Of a stretch of DNA of 17,505 nt, positions 7,670-14,761 are shown piece after piece. The notes under the pieces were generated by a model. It saw only the letters and a list, made by a program, of their open reading frames with translations, had not been told where the DNA came from and did no database searches. Numbering within the stretch: the stretch's first letter is position 1; every line of letters begins with the position of its first letter. This DNA is from Campylobacterales bacterium (GTDB lineage Bacteria; Campylobacterota; Campylobacteria; Campylobacterales; QNZT01): assembly GCA_015662615.1 (NCBI GenBank), contig DQTU01000013.1:1-17505 (forward strand), read 5' to 3'. Position numbers and translations under genes: made by a program.

Positions 7670-8775
7670 TTTATTTCCTTTGAGAAATTTTCTATCAAGT
7701 GTGTAAAGACTTTTTCTAGATCTTTCACTTCTTTTACTGTTGTTCTCTCATTGGGTGCGTGGATCGTGTCATTTATCACTCCAAACTCCACCGTATCTAC
7801 ACCATACTCTCCAAAAAACCGAGCGTCGCTTGTTCCACCTGCTGTTGAGAGCTTTGTTTCAACTCCCGTAACCTCTTTTATCGACTCGGCGATATGCGTC
7901 ACAATTTTTGAGTTGTGATTGGTCACAAAAGGTTTTGCAGTCTGGTTTAACACAAGCGTATAATCCATCTCTTTAAAGTATTTATGCACAAACTCTTCTA
8001 CTGTTTTTTTATCTGTTTTTGTAGAGTTTCGAACATTGAACATCATTTTGAGTTTTCCAGGAGTCACATTGGTTACTTCCATGCCCGCTCTGATATCGGT
8101 GATGACAAATTGACTCGGTGCAAAACTATCATCACCGTTATCCAAATTTACCCCTGCCATGTAGGGAAGCACACCTGCAACTTTATGGATAGGGTTTTTG
8201 GACTTTTCAGGGTAAGCAGCATGCCCTTGTATTCCTATCTTTTCGATAACACCATTGATAGAACCACGCCTACCAATTTTGATAGCATCTCCAAAAACAG
8301 TCTCACATGTCGGCTCTGCCACCACGGCAAAATCAGGTAAGAAATTCTCATTTTTCAAAATCTCCAAAACCTTAACCGTACCATTTTTCGCATCACCCTC
8401 TTCGTCACTTGTCAAAAGAATCGAAAGTGTGCCGTTAAAATCTTTAGCGTTAAGCGTTGCATTTAAAAAAGCAGCCACGCCACTTTTCATATCTTGCGTC
8501 CCACGAGCGATGATCTCATCTCCAACTCGTGTTGGTTCAAAAGGGTCACTACTCCAACCATCTCCAGGAGGAACTACATCGATATGACCTGCAAAACAGA
8601 GATGAGCACCTGAACCAAATCTCTTCACTAATAAAAGGTTTTTAACCTCATCAATATCAATTCTTCGAACCTCAAACCCAGCCATGTGACGCTCTATAAA
8701 ATCAAAAGCACCATCATCATCGGGTGTAATAGACTTAAAAGAGAGTAACTTTTCAAATAGTGCTATGATTTCCAT
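7666..8775 (-). CDS. dapE: Succinyl-diaminopimelate desuccinylase
   Basis: It hydrolyses N-succinyl-LL-2,6-diaminopimelate to LL-DAP and succinate in lysine and peptidoglycan synthesis. The 369-residue M20 metallopeptidase carries CFAGHIDVVPPGDGW (60-74, with zinc ligand H64 and D66), TQDMKSG (93-99, with the bridging Asp D95), DEEGD (124-128, catalytic E125 and zinc E126), AEPT (153-156) and a C-terminal NDTIHAPNE zinc His. All are as in DapE, and length is typical (about 375). The dimerisation domain lies between. Five bases separate it from the upstream lipoprotein gene, whose stop region supplies a TAGGA ribosome-binding sequence. It shares ATGA with pgi. Its functional link to the sugar genes downstream is not evident and it may simply be an operon passenger. 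Confidence 0.94.
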   Translation of the reverse strand: MEIIALFEKLLSFKSITPDDDGAFDFIERHMAGFEVRRIDIDEVKNLLLVKRFGSGAHLCFAGHIDVVPPGDGWSSDPFEPTRVGDEIIARGTQDMKSGVAAFLNATLNAKDFNGTLSILLTSDEEGDAKNGTVKVLEILKNENFLPDFAVVAEPTCETVFGDAIKIGRRGSINGVIEKIGIQGHAAYPEKSKNPIHKVAGVLPYMAGVNLDNGDDSFAPSQFVITDIRAGMEVTNVTPGKLKMMFNVRNSTKTDKKTVEEFVHKYFKEMDYTLVLNQTAKPFVTNHNSKIVTHIAESIKEVTGVETKLSTAGGTSDARFFGEYGVDTVEFGVINDTIHAPNERTTVKEVKDLEKVFTHLIENFSKEIK

Positions 8776-8780
8776 AAGTC

Positions 8781-9128
8781 CTACTTACCAGTTGGGCTCT
8801 CATAAAAGATATATGAAGTTGAATAATCACTAAATTCAAAATAGACTCTTTTTTCATCTTTGTTAGCAATACCATCAAGATTTGTATCAAGAACACCATA
8901 TCCATAACGATAAGGACGATTTGTATCTCCACTGGTACTCACAGCCGTTGAAAGTTTATCGATCTTCATAAATCGTTTTACCAATTTATCTCCAGCATAA
9001 ACCTCTAAAACACCATCTGTTCCCGTCCAGTTTTGAATCGCACGACCCAATTTGTTTTGCGTCTCCTGTGTACATCCACTCATCATTAAAAGTGCCAAAA
9101 TAGAAATAGCCATATAAATTTTCTTCAT
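8781..9128 (-). CDS. Small predicted lipoprotein with an EF-hand-like loop
   Basis: The 115-residue protein starts with KK, has a hydrophobic stretch and a lipobox (LMMSGC, Cys at residue 19), so it should be lipidated and anchored on the periplasmic side of a membrane. Around residues 81-92 it has DTNLDGIANKDE, which matches the spacing of a calcium-binding EF-hand/dockerin-type loop (D1, N3, D5, G6, E12). The rest, with an LEVYAGDKLVKRF strand and a tyrosine-rich C-terminus, is not recognised. Two tandem ATGs are possible (9131 and 9128). The second is chosen because AAGGAG at 9134-9139 is only 2 nt from the first but 5 nt from the second. It is the first gene of the operon, 5 bp before dapE. 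Function unknown. Confidence 0.82.
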   Translation of the reverse strand: MKKIYMAISILALLMMSGCTQETQNKLGRAIQNWTGTDGVLEVYAGDKLVKRFMKIDKLSTAVSTSGDTNRPYRYGYGVLDTNLDGIANKDEKRVYFEFSDYSTSYIFYESPTGK

Positions 9129-9157
9129 CATTTCTCCTTCGTAATTAAATTATCTGC

Positions 9158-9163
9158 ATTTTA
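9158..9163 (-). promoter_or_regulatory. Candidate extended -10 for the lipoprotein-dapE-pgi-glucosylglycerate operon
   Basis: On the minus strand the sequence TGG-TAAAAT forms an extended -10 (TGn before the hexamer), 29 nt upstream of the ATG at 9128. A second TATAAT lies further up at 9180-9185, inside the left arm of the palindromic element, also facing this operon. Either could drive the eight-gene unit; no good -35 is visible. Confidence 0.4.
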
Positions 9164-9172
9164 CCAAAACTT

Positions 9173-9326
9173 ATCACAGATTATACAATAGACATTGAAA
9201 TATGCTTTGCATTAGAAATCTTAGGACAAATTTGAGCTTAGCTTCTAGCTAGGCGATGATTTTTCCTAAGATTTATGATGCAAATGACAAATGCTAGATG
9301 CAATGATCTATCGTATAATCTGTGAT
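9173..9326. repeat. Palindromic MITE-like element in the divergent intergenic region
   Basis: The ends form a perfect 14-bp inverted repeat (ATCACAGATTATAC at 9173-9186; GTATAATCTGTGAT at 9313-9326). Inside it a second perfect 11-bp pair occurs (AAATCTTAGGA at 9216-9226; TCCTAAGATTT at 9264-9274). Stretches between them are imperfectly complementary with a few gaps, so most of the ~150 bp can fold on itself. If the element is taken as TCACAG...CTGTGA (9174-9325, 152 bp), both sides are flanked by TTA (9171-9173 and 9326-9328), a possible 3-bp target duplication. It holds no ORF. Each terminus carries a TATAAT that faces outward. This fits a miniature inverted-repeat element; a long structured regulatory dyad is the alternative. 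Confidence 0.65.
9314..9319 (+). promoter_or_regulatory. Outward-facing -10-like box in the right arm of the palindromic element
   Basis: TATAAT sits within the right terminal repeat and points toward the HAD gene at 9369. The mirror copy in the left arm (9180-9185, minus) points toward the lipoprotein operon. A second TATAAT at 9343-9348 lies closer to the HAD gene and may be the actual promoter. Confidence 0.3.
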
Positions 9327-9342
9327 TAATATCGTCAATTTT

Positions 9343-9348
9343 TATAAT
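9343..9348 (+). promoter_or_regulatory. Candidate -10 box for the HAD hydrolase / radical SAM pair
   Basis: TATAAT lies 20 nt upstream of the ATG at 9369, within AT-rich sequence just outside the palindromic element. It would give a short leader of about 14 nt. No strong ribosome-binding site precedes the ATG. Confidence 0.35.
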
Positions 9349-9368
9349 ATTTTAAATATGATATCCCT

Positions 9369-10205
9369 ATGAAACATTTATACATTACTGATTTAGACAA
9401 AACACTCCTTCGCTCAGACCTTACGATTTCTAATTTTACGAAACAAGTTTGGAATTCCCTTGCAAAAAATGGTATGAAACTTACCATTGCAACGGCAAGA
9501 AGTGGACCAAAAAGTTTGGAGTTACTTAGAGAACTTCATCTAAACCATCCATTAATTGTCATGGATGGTGCTATGATCATCTCAAATAAGGGAGAGATAC
9601 TACTCTCAAATGCCATAGATGAACAAACTACTCAAGAGGCATTGCAAATAGGAAGAGAACATAAGATAGAGCCTTTTGTCATTGGTATAGACCATGAGGG
9701 GATTGAGCGATTTCGATTTTCAAAAAACCTTAACCCTTTACAACAAGAGCTTATTAACGAATATAAAACAGATAAAAGATTACAACTCCAAACCAAACTC
9801 AATCCTCTAAAAGAGAATGTCAAAACTGTCTATATCGGGAAAGAAGAGCCATTAACAGCTCTAAAAAATGAATTTGAAGATACATTTGGTAAAAATATTG
9901 AGATAAAATTTTCCAAAGACCCTTATCTTGATGGGTACTTTTTAACACTGTTGCACCCAAAAGGTGATAAGGCACATGCATTGAAAGCCTTACATGCCAT
10001 GGAGGGTTTTGAAAATCATAAAACAACTGTTTTTGGGGATAGTCATAATGATATGGGGATGTTTGAAATGGCTGATAACAAAATAGCTGTTTTCAATGCG
10101 ATTGATGAACTCAAAGAGATTGCAACCGAAATTTTACCTCATACCAATGATGAAGATGCGGTTGCAAAGTATCTGCAACAACTTATATCCAATTTAATCC
10201 AATAA
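9369..10205 (+). CDS. Cof-type HAD-IIB family hydrolase
   Basis: The 278-residue HAD phosphatase has motif I DLDKT (D8 nucleophile, D10 acid/base; Lys replaces the usual Gly), TIATARS (motif II Thr), a long C2B cap domain in the middle, GDKAHAL (motif III Lys) and GDSHNDMGMFEMAD (motif IV metal site). These features fit the Cof/YbiV/YidA group, which dephosphorylates sugar phosphates, nucleotides or cofactors such as PLP and FMN. The exact substrate cannot be read. It is the first gene of a plus-strand pair, with 16 bp before the radical SAM gene. It is not closely similar to the MpgP-type HAD at 5679-6422, which has the FSEPF cap motif that this one lacks. Confidence 0.85.
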   Translation: MKHLYITDLDKTLLRSDLTISNFTKQVWNSLAKNGMKLTIATARSGPKSLELLRELHLNHPLIVMDGAMIISNKGEILLSNAIDEQTTQEALQIGREHKIEPFVIGIDHEGIERFRFSKNLNPLQQELINEYKTDKRLQLQTKLNPLKENVKTVYIGKEEPLTALKNEFEDTFGKNIEIKFSKDPYLDGYFLTLLHPKGDKAHALKALHAMEGFENHKTTVFGDSHNDMGMFEMADNKIAVFNAIDELKEIATEILPHTNDEDAVAKYLQQLISNLIQ

Positions 10206-10221
10206 ATGCTACTCTCCGTAA

Positions 10222-11730
10222 ATGAAAGAAATCCTACTAGTTGCAATAAATTCACGATATACACATACTGCCATCGGTCTTAGATACCTTTACGCAAATT
10301 TAAAAGAGCTTCAAGATAAAGCTAAAATATTAGAATTTGTCATAGGCGAACAAGTTCAAACTTTGGCAGAAAAAATTTTACTCCATAAGCCTAAGATTAT
10401 AGGAATTGGAACTTACATTTGGAATGTTGAAGATGTAAGAGATCTTATCGAAGTGATCAAAAAAGTTTCTCCCGAAACAAAGATAATACTTGGAGGTCCA
10501 GAGGCGAGTCATCAGCCGTTTCGTGTCAATTTTGATAAAGCTGATTTTATTATCCAAGGAGAGGGGGAAATAAGCTTTTATGAACTCTGTCGTGATCTAC
10601 TTGATGGTAAAGAGTCAGAGACAAAAATCATAAAAGCAAAAATGCCAGAGCTAAAAGCGTTAGAACTTCCTTATAAATACTACAATGACCTAGATGTAAA
10701 ACATCGTTACATGTATGTAGAAGCGAGCCGTGGATGTCCATTTGAGTGTGAATTTTGCCTTTCGGCCATTGATGAAAAAGTACGACAGTTTGACATGGAT
10801 ACACTTTTAGAGGAGTTTGAGTTTTTATGGCAAAAGGGTGCAAGAAATTTTAAATTTATTGATAGAACTTTTAATATAAATATTAAATATGCAAATCTCC
10901 TGATGGATTTTTTCCTAAAAAAAGACGAACAGTACTCTCTTCACTTTGAAGTGATACCTGACCATTTTCCAGAAGCATTAAAAGAGAGAATTATACAATT
11001 CCCTCCCACTACTTTGCAGCTAGAAATCGGCATCCAAACCTTAAACCCTGAAATCTTAGACAATATAAATCGAAGAATGAACTTAAACAAAGTTAAGAGA
11101 AATATCACATTTTTGGAAAACGAAACAAATGCCCATCTCCATGTTGACCTCATAGTAGGACTTCCCGGCGAATCACAAGAGAGTTTTGCTAAAAATCTAA
11201 ACCGACTCAAAAGTATGACAAACTCAGAAATCCAGATCGGAATACTCAAAAAACTATCAGGCACAACCCTGCACCGCCATGATATAAAATACGGTATGGT
11301 CTATAGCGATAAACCCCCATATGATATCTTGAAAAATGACCATTTGAGTTTTGAGATGATTCAAAAGATGAAACGATTTGCACGGTTTTGGGATTTGGCG
11401 TATAACAGTGGTAATTTTAAAAATACCGTTGAACATATATTTGGAGATGATGTGTTTGCTGGTTTTTATGATTTTAGTGAGTGGATCTATACGCAAACTG
11501 AGTCTACATGGCAAATATCTCTAAACCGTCTAAGTGAGCTTGTTTTTAACTACTTAACTGAATATAAAAAATTTGACAAAGCAATGATCGCAGACTCTGT
11601 TTTATCAGATATTATAAAAGTTAATGGTCGTAAAATTCCTGAATGCATAAGAGAACATCTTACACACATACCAGATTTACGAAGAAGCAAACTTACTAAA
11701 CACAATAAAAGACAGGTTTTACGAACTTGA
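10222..11730 (+). CDS. B12-binding-domain radical SAM protein (DUF4080-like)
   Basis: The 502-residue protein has an N-terminal cobalamin-binding-like Rossmann domain (about 1-125; includes LGGPEASHQP and FIIQGEGE). A radical SAM domain with the CxxxCxxC cluster follows (C172, C176, C179 in RGCPFECEFC), which binds the [4Fe-4S] and S-adenosylmethionine. Other conserved segments are KFIDRTFN, LQLEIGIQT and HVDLIVGLPGES. The last ~150 residues resemble the DUF4080 extension found with such proteins. Family members perform difficult methylations or other radical modifications, but the substrate of this subgroup is unknown. The canonical DxHxxG cobalamin ligand motif is not visible, so B12 binding may be base-off or lost. 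No good ribosome-binding site precedes the ATG; translation may be coupled to the HAD gene 16 bp upstream. Confidence 0.85.
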   Translation: MKEILLVAINSRYTHTAIGLRYLYANLKELQDKAKILEFVIGEQVQTLAEKILLHKPKIIGIGTYIWNVEDVRDLIEVIKKVSPETKIILGGPEASHQPFRVNFDKADFIIQGEGEISFYELCRDLLDGKESETKIIKAKMPELKALELPYKYYNDLDVKHRYMYVEASRGCPFECEFCLSAIDEKVRQFDMDTLLEEFEFLWQKGARNFKFIDRTFNINIKYANLLMDFFLKKDEQYSLHFEVIPDHFPEALKERIIQFPPTTLQLEIGIQTLNPEILDNINRRMNLNKVKRNITFLENETNAHLHVDLIVGLPGESQESFAKNLNRLKSMTNSEIQIGILKKLSGTTLHRHDIKYGMVYSDKPPYDILKNDHLSFEMIQKMKRFARFWDLAYNSGNFKNTVEHIFGDDVFAGFYDFSEWIYTQTESTWQISLNRLSELVFNYLTEYKKFDKAMIADSVLSDIIKVNGRKIPECIREHLTHIPDLRRSKLTKHNKRQVLRT

Positions 11731-11759
11731 GGTTAATAATACTTTCATTATTATTACTA

Positions 11760-11765
11760 TATAAT
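11760..11765 (+). promoter_or_regulatory. Candidate -10 box for the first Crp/Fnr gene
   Basis: TATAAT ends 8 nt before the ATG at 11774, so transcription would start about 1-3 nt before the start codon and the message may be nearly leaderless. No ribosome-binding sequence is present, in agreement. Just upstream an AT-rich dyad (AATAATA-N7-TATTATT, about 11734-11754) could be an operator. Confidence 0.4.
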
Positions 11766-11773
11766 AAAAAGTT

Positions 11774-12439
11774 ATGAAAGCACTTAATATCAATGACCTT
11801 ACAGGTTCAATAGATTTTTTTAAAACACTAGATACTAATCTGCTTGCAGACATGCTCTCACACTCCTCTATACACAATTTTTACCAAGGTCAAATTCTCT
11901 TTTTTGAAGAAGATAATCTTGAAAAGGTTTATTATTTGATTGATGGTTCAGTCAAGTTTTACAAAGTAGATAGATTTGACAATGAAGTTTTTCTCTATAA
12001 GCTTTTTGGACCTAAACTCATCTTTGATCTCTCAAAATTTGGAAACAAGTCTATCATCCGCTGTTTTGCAAATGCAGAGTTTGATGAAGATAGCACAATT
12101 TTAGCAATTGATAATACATGGTTTGAAAAGCACTATCTAGAAAACGAAGGTTTGATGCATAATGTCATGAAAGAGTCTTTTTCGATGATAGCACAACTTC
12201 AATGTATCATAAATCGTGATGTTGTTTTTGATGGTACCGCAAAAGTGGCGCATTTTTTAGCAACGGATCTTCATACTTATAACCGACTCAAAAAACATGA
12301 AATTGCGTACATGCTTCATATTCAACCCGAAACGCTATCAAGAATCGTTAAGAAACTAGCAAGAAATGAGATTATAACTACCGATAAAAACAGTATTACC
12401 ATCCATAGTATAGATCGTTTAAAGGAAATTTATGAGTAA
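11774..12439 (+). CDS. Crp/Fnr family transcriptional regulator (first of two)
   Basis: The 221-residue regulator has an N-terminal cyclic-nucleotide-binding-type beta-roll (about 15-110), a long dimerisation helix (about 125-150) and a C-terminal winged helix-turn-helix (about 174-200). The recognition helix carries PETLSR (185-190), and the E-x-x-S-R pattern is what Fnr and Dnr/NnrR proteins use to read TTGA(T/C) half-sites. The N-terminal cysteine cluster of oxygen-sensing Fnr is absent (only C97 and C144 are present), so it is not a [4Fe-4S] Fnr. A heme/NO-sensing Dnr-like role is plausible from the nor context but not shown. Its beta-roll lacks the usual G-E rich turns, suggesting a divergent ligand pocket. 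Its stop overlaps the next gene by 8 bp (ATGAGTAA). Confidence 0.87.
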   Translation: MKALNINDLTGSIDFFKTLDTNLLADMLSHSSIHNFYQGQILFFEEDNLEKVYYLIDGSVKFYKVDRFDNEVFLYKLFGPKLIFDLSKFGNKSIIRCFANAEFDEDSTILAIDNTWFEKHYLENEGLMHNVMKESFSMIAQLQCIINRDVVFDGTAKVAHFLATDLHTYNRLKKHEIAYMLHIQPETLSRIVKKLARNEIITTDKNSITIHSIDRLKEIYE

Positions 12440-13841
12440 AGTACCAGCAACCTCAAAACTCGTCAACAAAGTAAAAATTATTGGTGGTCTTTTATCCTTA
12501 GTTATTTTTGTGATTATATTGCTTGGTATTATCATGAGTAAAAAGGCTGAAAGAGACTCTTTTGTAATTAATATCGCTGGAAAAGAACGAATGCTATCAC
12601 AAAGAATTACCAAAGATATTTACTTTATTAAAGCTAAAGATTCTTTTGACTTTGTTGATCTAGATAGAAGTATTGCAGAATTTAATTTTTATCTCAATAG
12701 TTTACAAAAGGGAGATAAAAACCTCAACATTTCCCCACCACCTACTATGGAAATTGCACAAAAGCTTATAGAAGTTTCAAATATTTGGAAACCTTTCCCC
12801 ATAATTGTTGAAGCTCTAAAATCAAATATCATACAAATTAAAAAAGATAAAGATCTTTACATGGAACATTTAAACACATTACTGGATTTTTCAGACAAAA
12901 TAGTTTCACAAATGGTAATAGATCAACTCCCCCACCGTTATGTTAATATTTCAGGAAGACAGAGGATGTTATCACAACGAATGACACTTTACTTTGATAG
13001 ATATTTAAAAACAAGCAATGAAAATGACTATTTTCAATTTAACAATGCCCAAAAACTTTATGATGTTACTATTAAAAATTTTCTACATGACAAAATGATC
13101 CTACAAAAATCAGAGCTTTTAAAACTTATAGAAGAGAATCATATATTTTGGAAAGGATATCAAGAGTTTATCAATACCATGATGGATAAAGAGAAAGAGA
13201 TAAATGAGTACATAACCTATATCCAAGAGAATAATATAAACCTTTTAAACACCATGGATGAAGCTGTTTGGCTCTATACAGATAACTCCGAAAGCAAAAT
13301 TAACTTTTTGAAAAACTTTCAATATAGTGCAGGTATTGTTGCACTGCTCTTTATGCTTTATTCTTATCTACTTACCAAAGATCTAGAGACACACTTAAAC
13401 ATGTTTGTTCAAAAAGTAAAAAACTTAGCCTCTTCAGAAATTACTAACCAACAAGATATGCATATCGATTTTGCCTGTGAAGCTGAACTTAAAGAGGCAT
13501 CATCACATATCAACACATTTACAAGAAAAGTCAACCTAGCCATGGAGCGTTCAGAAGATGCTATCAAAAAAACTGAAGATGCCATACTACAACTTCAAGA
13601 GATCTCACAAGAAGTTGACAACGCATTAATGGACAGTAAGATTGATGATATACAGAAAAAAAGTCTCAACAAAAATCTTGACAATACAGAAGATATCGCT
13701 ATCGAATCTACAGAAAACTTACTCCATGTATCAAAGCTTCTAAAAAAATTACAGGCAAATTTAGGTAACATATCGCAAACATACAATGATGGCATTGAAA
13801 ATAACACGAAAAAGAAGCATAATGAGACCTCTGCACAATAA
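12432..13841 (+). CDS. Membrane sensor with two PilJ/NarX-like motifs and no known output domain
   Basis: The 469-residue protein has a transmembrane helix at about 16-36, a periplasmic region, a second helix at about 296-315 and a cytoplasmic tail of ~150 residues predicted to be helical/coiled coil. The periplasmic part repeats the PilJ-type (type IV pili methyl-accepting chemotaxis N-terminal) motif: IAGKERMLSQRIT (48-60) and ISGRQRMLSQRMT (173-185). In NarX/NarQ the related segment binds nitrate or nitrite. No histidine-kinase, GGDEF or methyl-accepting signalling hairpin is seen in the tail, so signalling may go through a partner. It is co-translated with the upstream Crp/Fnr gene (8-bp overlap). 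The last residues ETSAQ and the stop codon come from an inserted mobile element; the inferred ancestral ending was ...KKKHNG. Confidence 0.82.
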   Translation: MSKVPATSKLVNKVKIIGGLLSLVIFVIILLGIIMSKKAERDSFVINIAGKERMLSQRITKDIYFIKAKDSFDFVDLDRSIAEFNFYLNSLQKGDKNLNISPPPTMEIAQKLIEVSNIWKPFPIIVEALKSNIIQIKKDKDLYMEHLNTLLDFSDKIVSQMVIDQLPHRYVNISGRQRMLSQRMTLYFDRYLKTSNENDYFQFNNAQKLYDVTIKNFLHDKMILQKSELLKLIEENHIFWKGYQEFINTMMDKEKEINEYITYIQENNINLLNTMDEAVWLYTDNSESKINFLKNFQYSAGIVALLFMLYSYLLTKDLETHLNMFVQKVKNLASSEITNQQDMHIDFACEAELKEASSHINTFTRKVNLAMERSEDAIKKTEDAILQLQEISQEVDNALMDSKIDDIQKKSLNKNLDNTEDIAIESTENLLHVSKLLKKLQANLGNISQTYNDGIENNTKKKHNETSAQ

Positions 13842-14085
13842 CAAGACCCATAATATCAATAGGCTTTCTATAGGCAAGGCAAACTTTTGCAGTACTAACT
13901 GGTTAATTCAAGAAAGTTTAACGAAGTATATAGGAAGCCTATTGATACCCGTAGGGAAACTTAGTTTTGGGCAATCTTCAATATATAGATTTTCTCAGAT
14001 TAACCAGTTAGTCTTTCAAAAATTATATATTAAATCTCACCCAAAACTAAGCTTTTATGGGTGTTGCTATTGTGCAGAGGTCTCA
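13823..14085. mobile_element. MITE-like non-autonomous insertion with 31-bp terminal inverted repeats and TAA duplication
   Basis: The left end (13823-13853, TGAGACCTCTGCACAATA then ACAAGACCCATAA) and the reverse complement of the right end (14055-14085) match at 29 of 31 positions, the first 18 exactly. TAA flanks both sides (13820-13822, 14086-14088), giving a 263-bp element with a 3-bp target duplication. No transposase frame is present. Inside are three more inverted repeats in an interleaved order: 13854-13872 with 13929-13947 (18/19), 13895-13907 with 13999-14011 (perfect), and 13960-13971 with 14040-14051 (perfect). It lies exactly between the sensor and second regulator genes. The end sequence and TNA-type target are reminiscent of IS5-family elements, but this assignment is tentative. 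Confidence 0.85.
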
Positions 14086-14087
14086 TA

Positions 14088-14729
14088 ATGGATAGAATCA
14101 AAGATATACCGCTATTTTCAAAATTAAGTGATAAAAACCTCCAAAATTTAGAAAATATATCACATTTCAAGAACTACAACGCAGATGAGATCGTCTTTTA
14201 TGAGGGAGACCATCCTGGCACGCTTTATATACTCACCGAAGGGGTTTTAAGACTTTATAAGACAGATGCGAAGGGAAATGAACTCTATATACACCAATTT
14301 ACTCCTACGGGTATGGTTGGAGAACTTGCATGTTTTGAAAACATAAACTATCCTGCGACTGCTAGGTTTATCACAAAAGGGCAAATCCTAAAAATTGATT
14401 TTAAAAGACTTGAAAAAGATTTTTTTCAAAATCCAGAAGTTTGCATGGAAATTATCAAATCTTTAACAAAAAAAGTTAAAATTCTCTCCAATGTAATTCA
14501 TAAAGAGATGATATTAACCTCCGAAGCAAAAGTAGCAAAAATCATTGTCGAACATAGAGATCTTTTTGAAACACATAAAAACACACAAATTGCCTCTATT
14601 TTAAATGTAACACCTGAAACTCTCTCTCGTATCCTTACGCGTTTTAAAAAAGCTAACCTTATTTCTATAGAAAAACACCACCATATCAATATTATTGATA
14701 TTCAAAAATTGACTATATTTTTTGAATAA
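14088..14729 (+). CDS. Crp/Fnr family transcriptional regulator (second of two)
   Basis: The 213-residue regulator has a beta-roll domain (about 8-105; includes YEGDHPGTLYILTEG and GMVGELACFEN, the classic Crp-type ligand-pocket turns), a dimerisation helix (about 117-142) and a winged helix-turn-helix (about 165-195). Its recognition helix PETLSR (176-181) has the Fnr/Dnr E-x-x-S-R pattern, as in the first regulator. There is no Fe-S cysteine cluster. The frame is open further upstream to 14061, but that part is the terminal repeat of the inserted element. The ATG at 14088 is chosen because the A of its ATG is the last base of the TAA duplication, and an element-borne AGAGG (14076-14080) now serves as ribosome-binding sequence 7 nt upstream. 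It lies 101 bp before the nor operon and is a good candidate for its activator. Confidence 0.9.
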   Translation: MDRIKDIPLFSKLSDKNLQNLENISHFKNYNADEIVFYEGDHPGTLYILTEGVLRLYKTDAKGNELYIHQFTPTGMVGELACFENINYPATARFITKGQILKIDFKRLEKDFFQNPEVCMEIIKSLTKKVKILSNVIHKEMILTSEAKVAKIIVEHRDLFETHKNTQIASILNVTPETLSRILTRFKKANLISIEKHHHINIIDIQKLTIFFE

Positions 14730-14761
14730 CTTCTTATAATTAATCTTTATTTAAGTCCAAA

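Noticed and set aside
7984..8587. Two plus-strand open frames of 110-118 codons opposite dapE
   Set aside because: They are antisense to a gene with all conserved DapE motifs, lack ribosome-binding sites and have no family-like features.
14061..14087. Nine-codon upstream extension of the second Crp/Fnr gene
   Set aside because: These codons are the terminal inverted repeat of the element; the ATG at 14088 begins the family-like sequence.
13786..14088. Open frame of 100 codons covering the inserted element
   Set aside because: It starts inside the sensor gene, spans the element end to end, has no ribosome-binding site and resembles no transposase; it is a chance frame through repeats.
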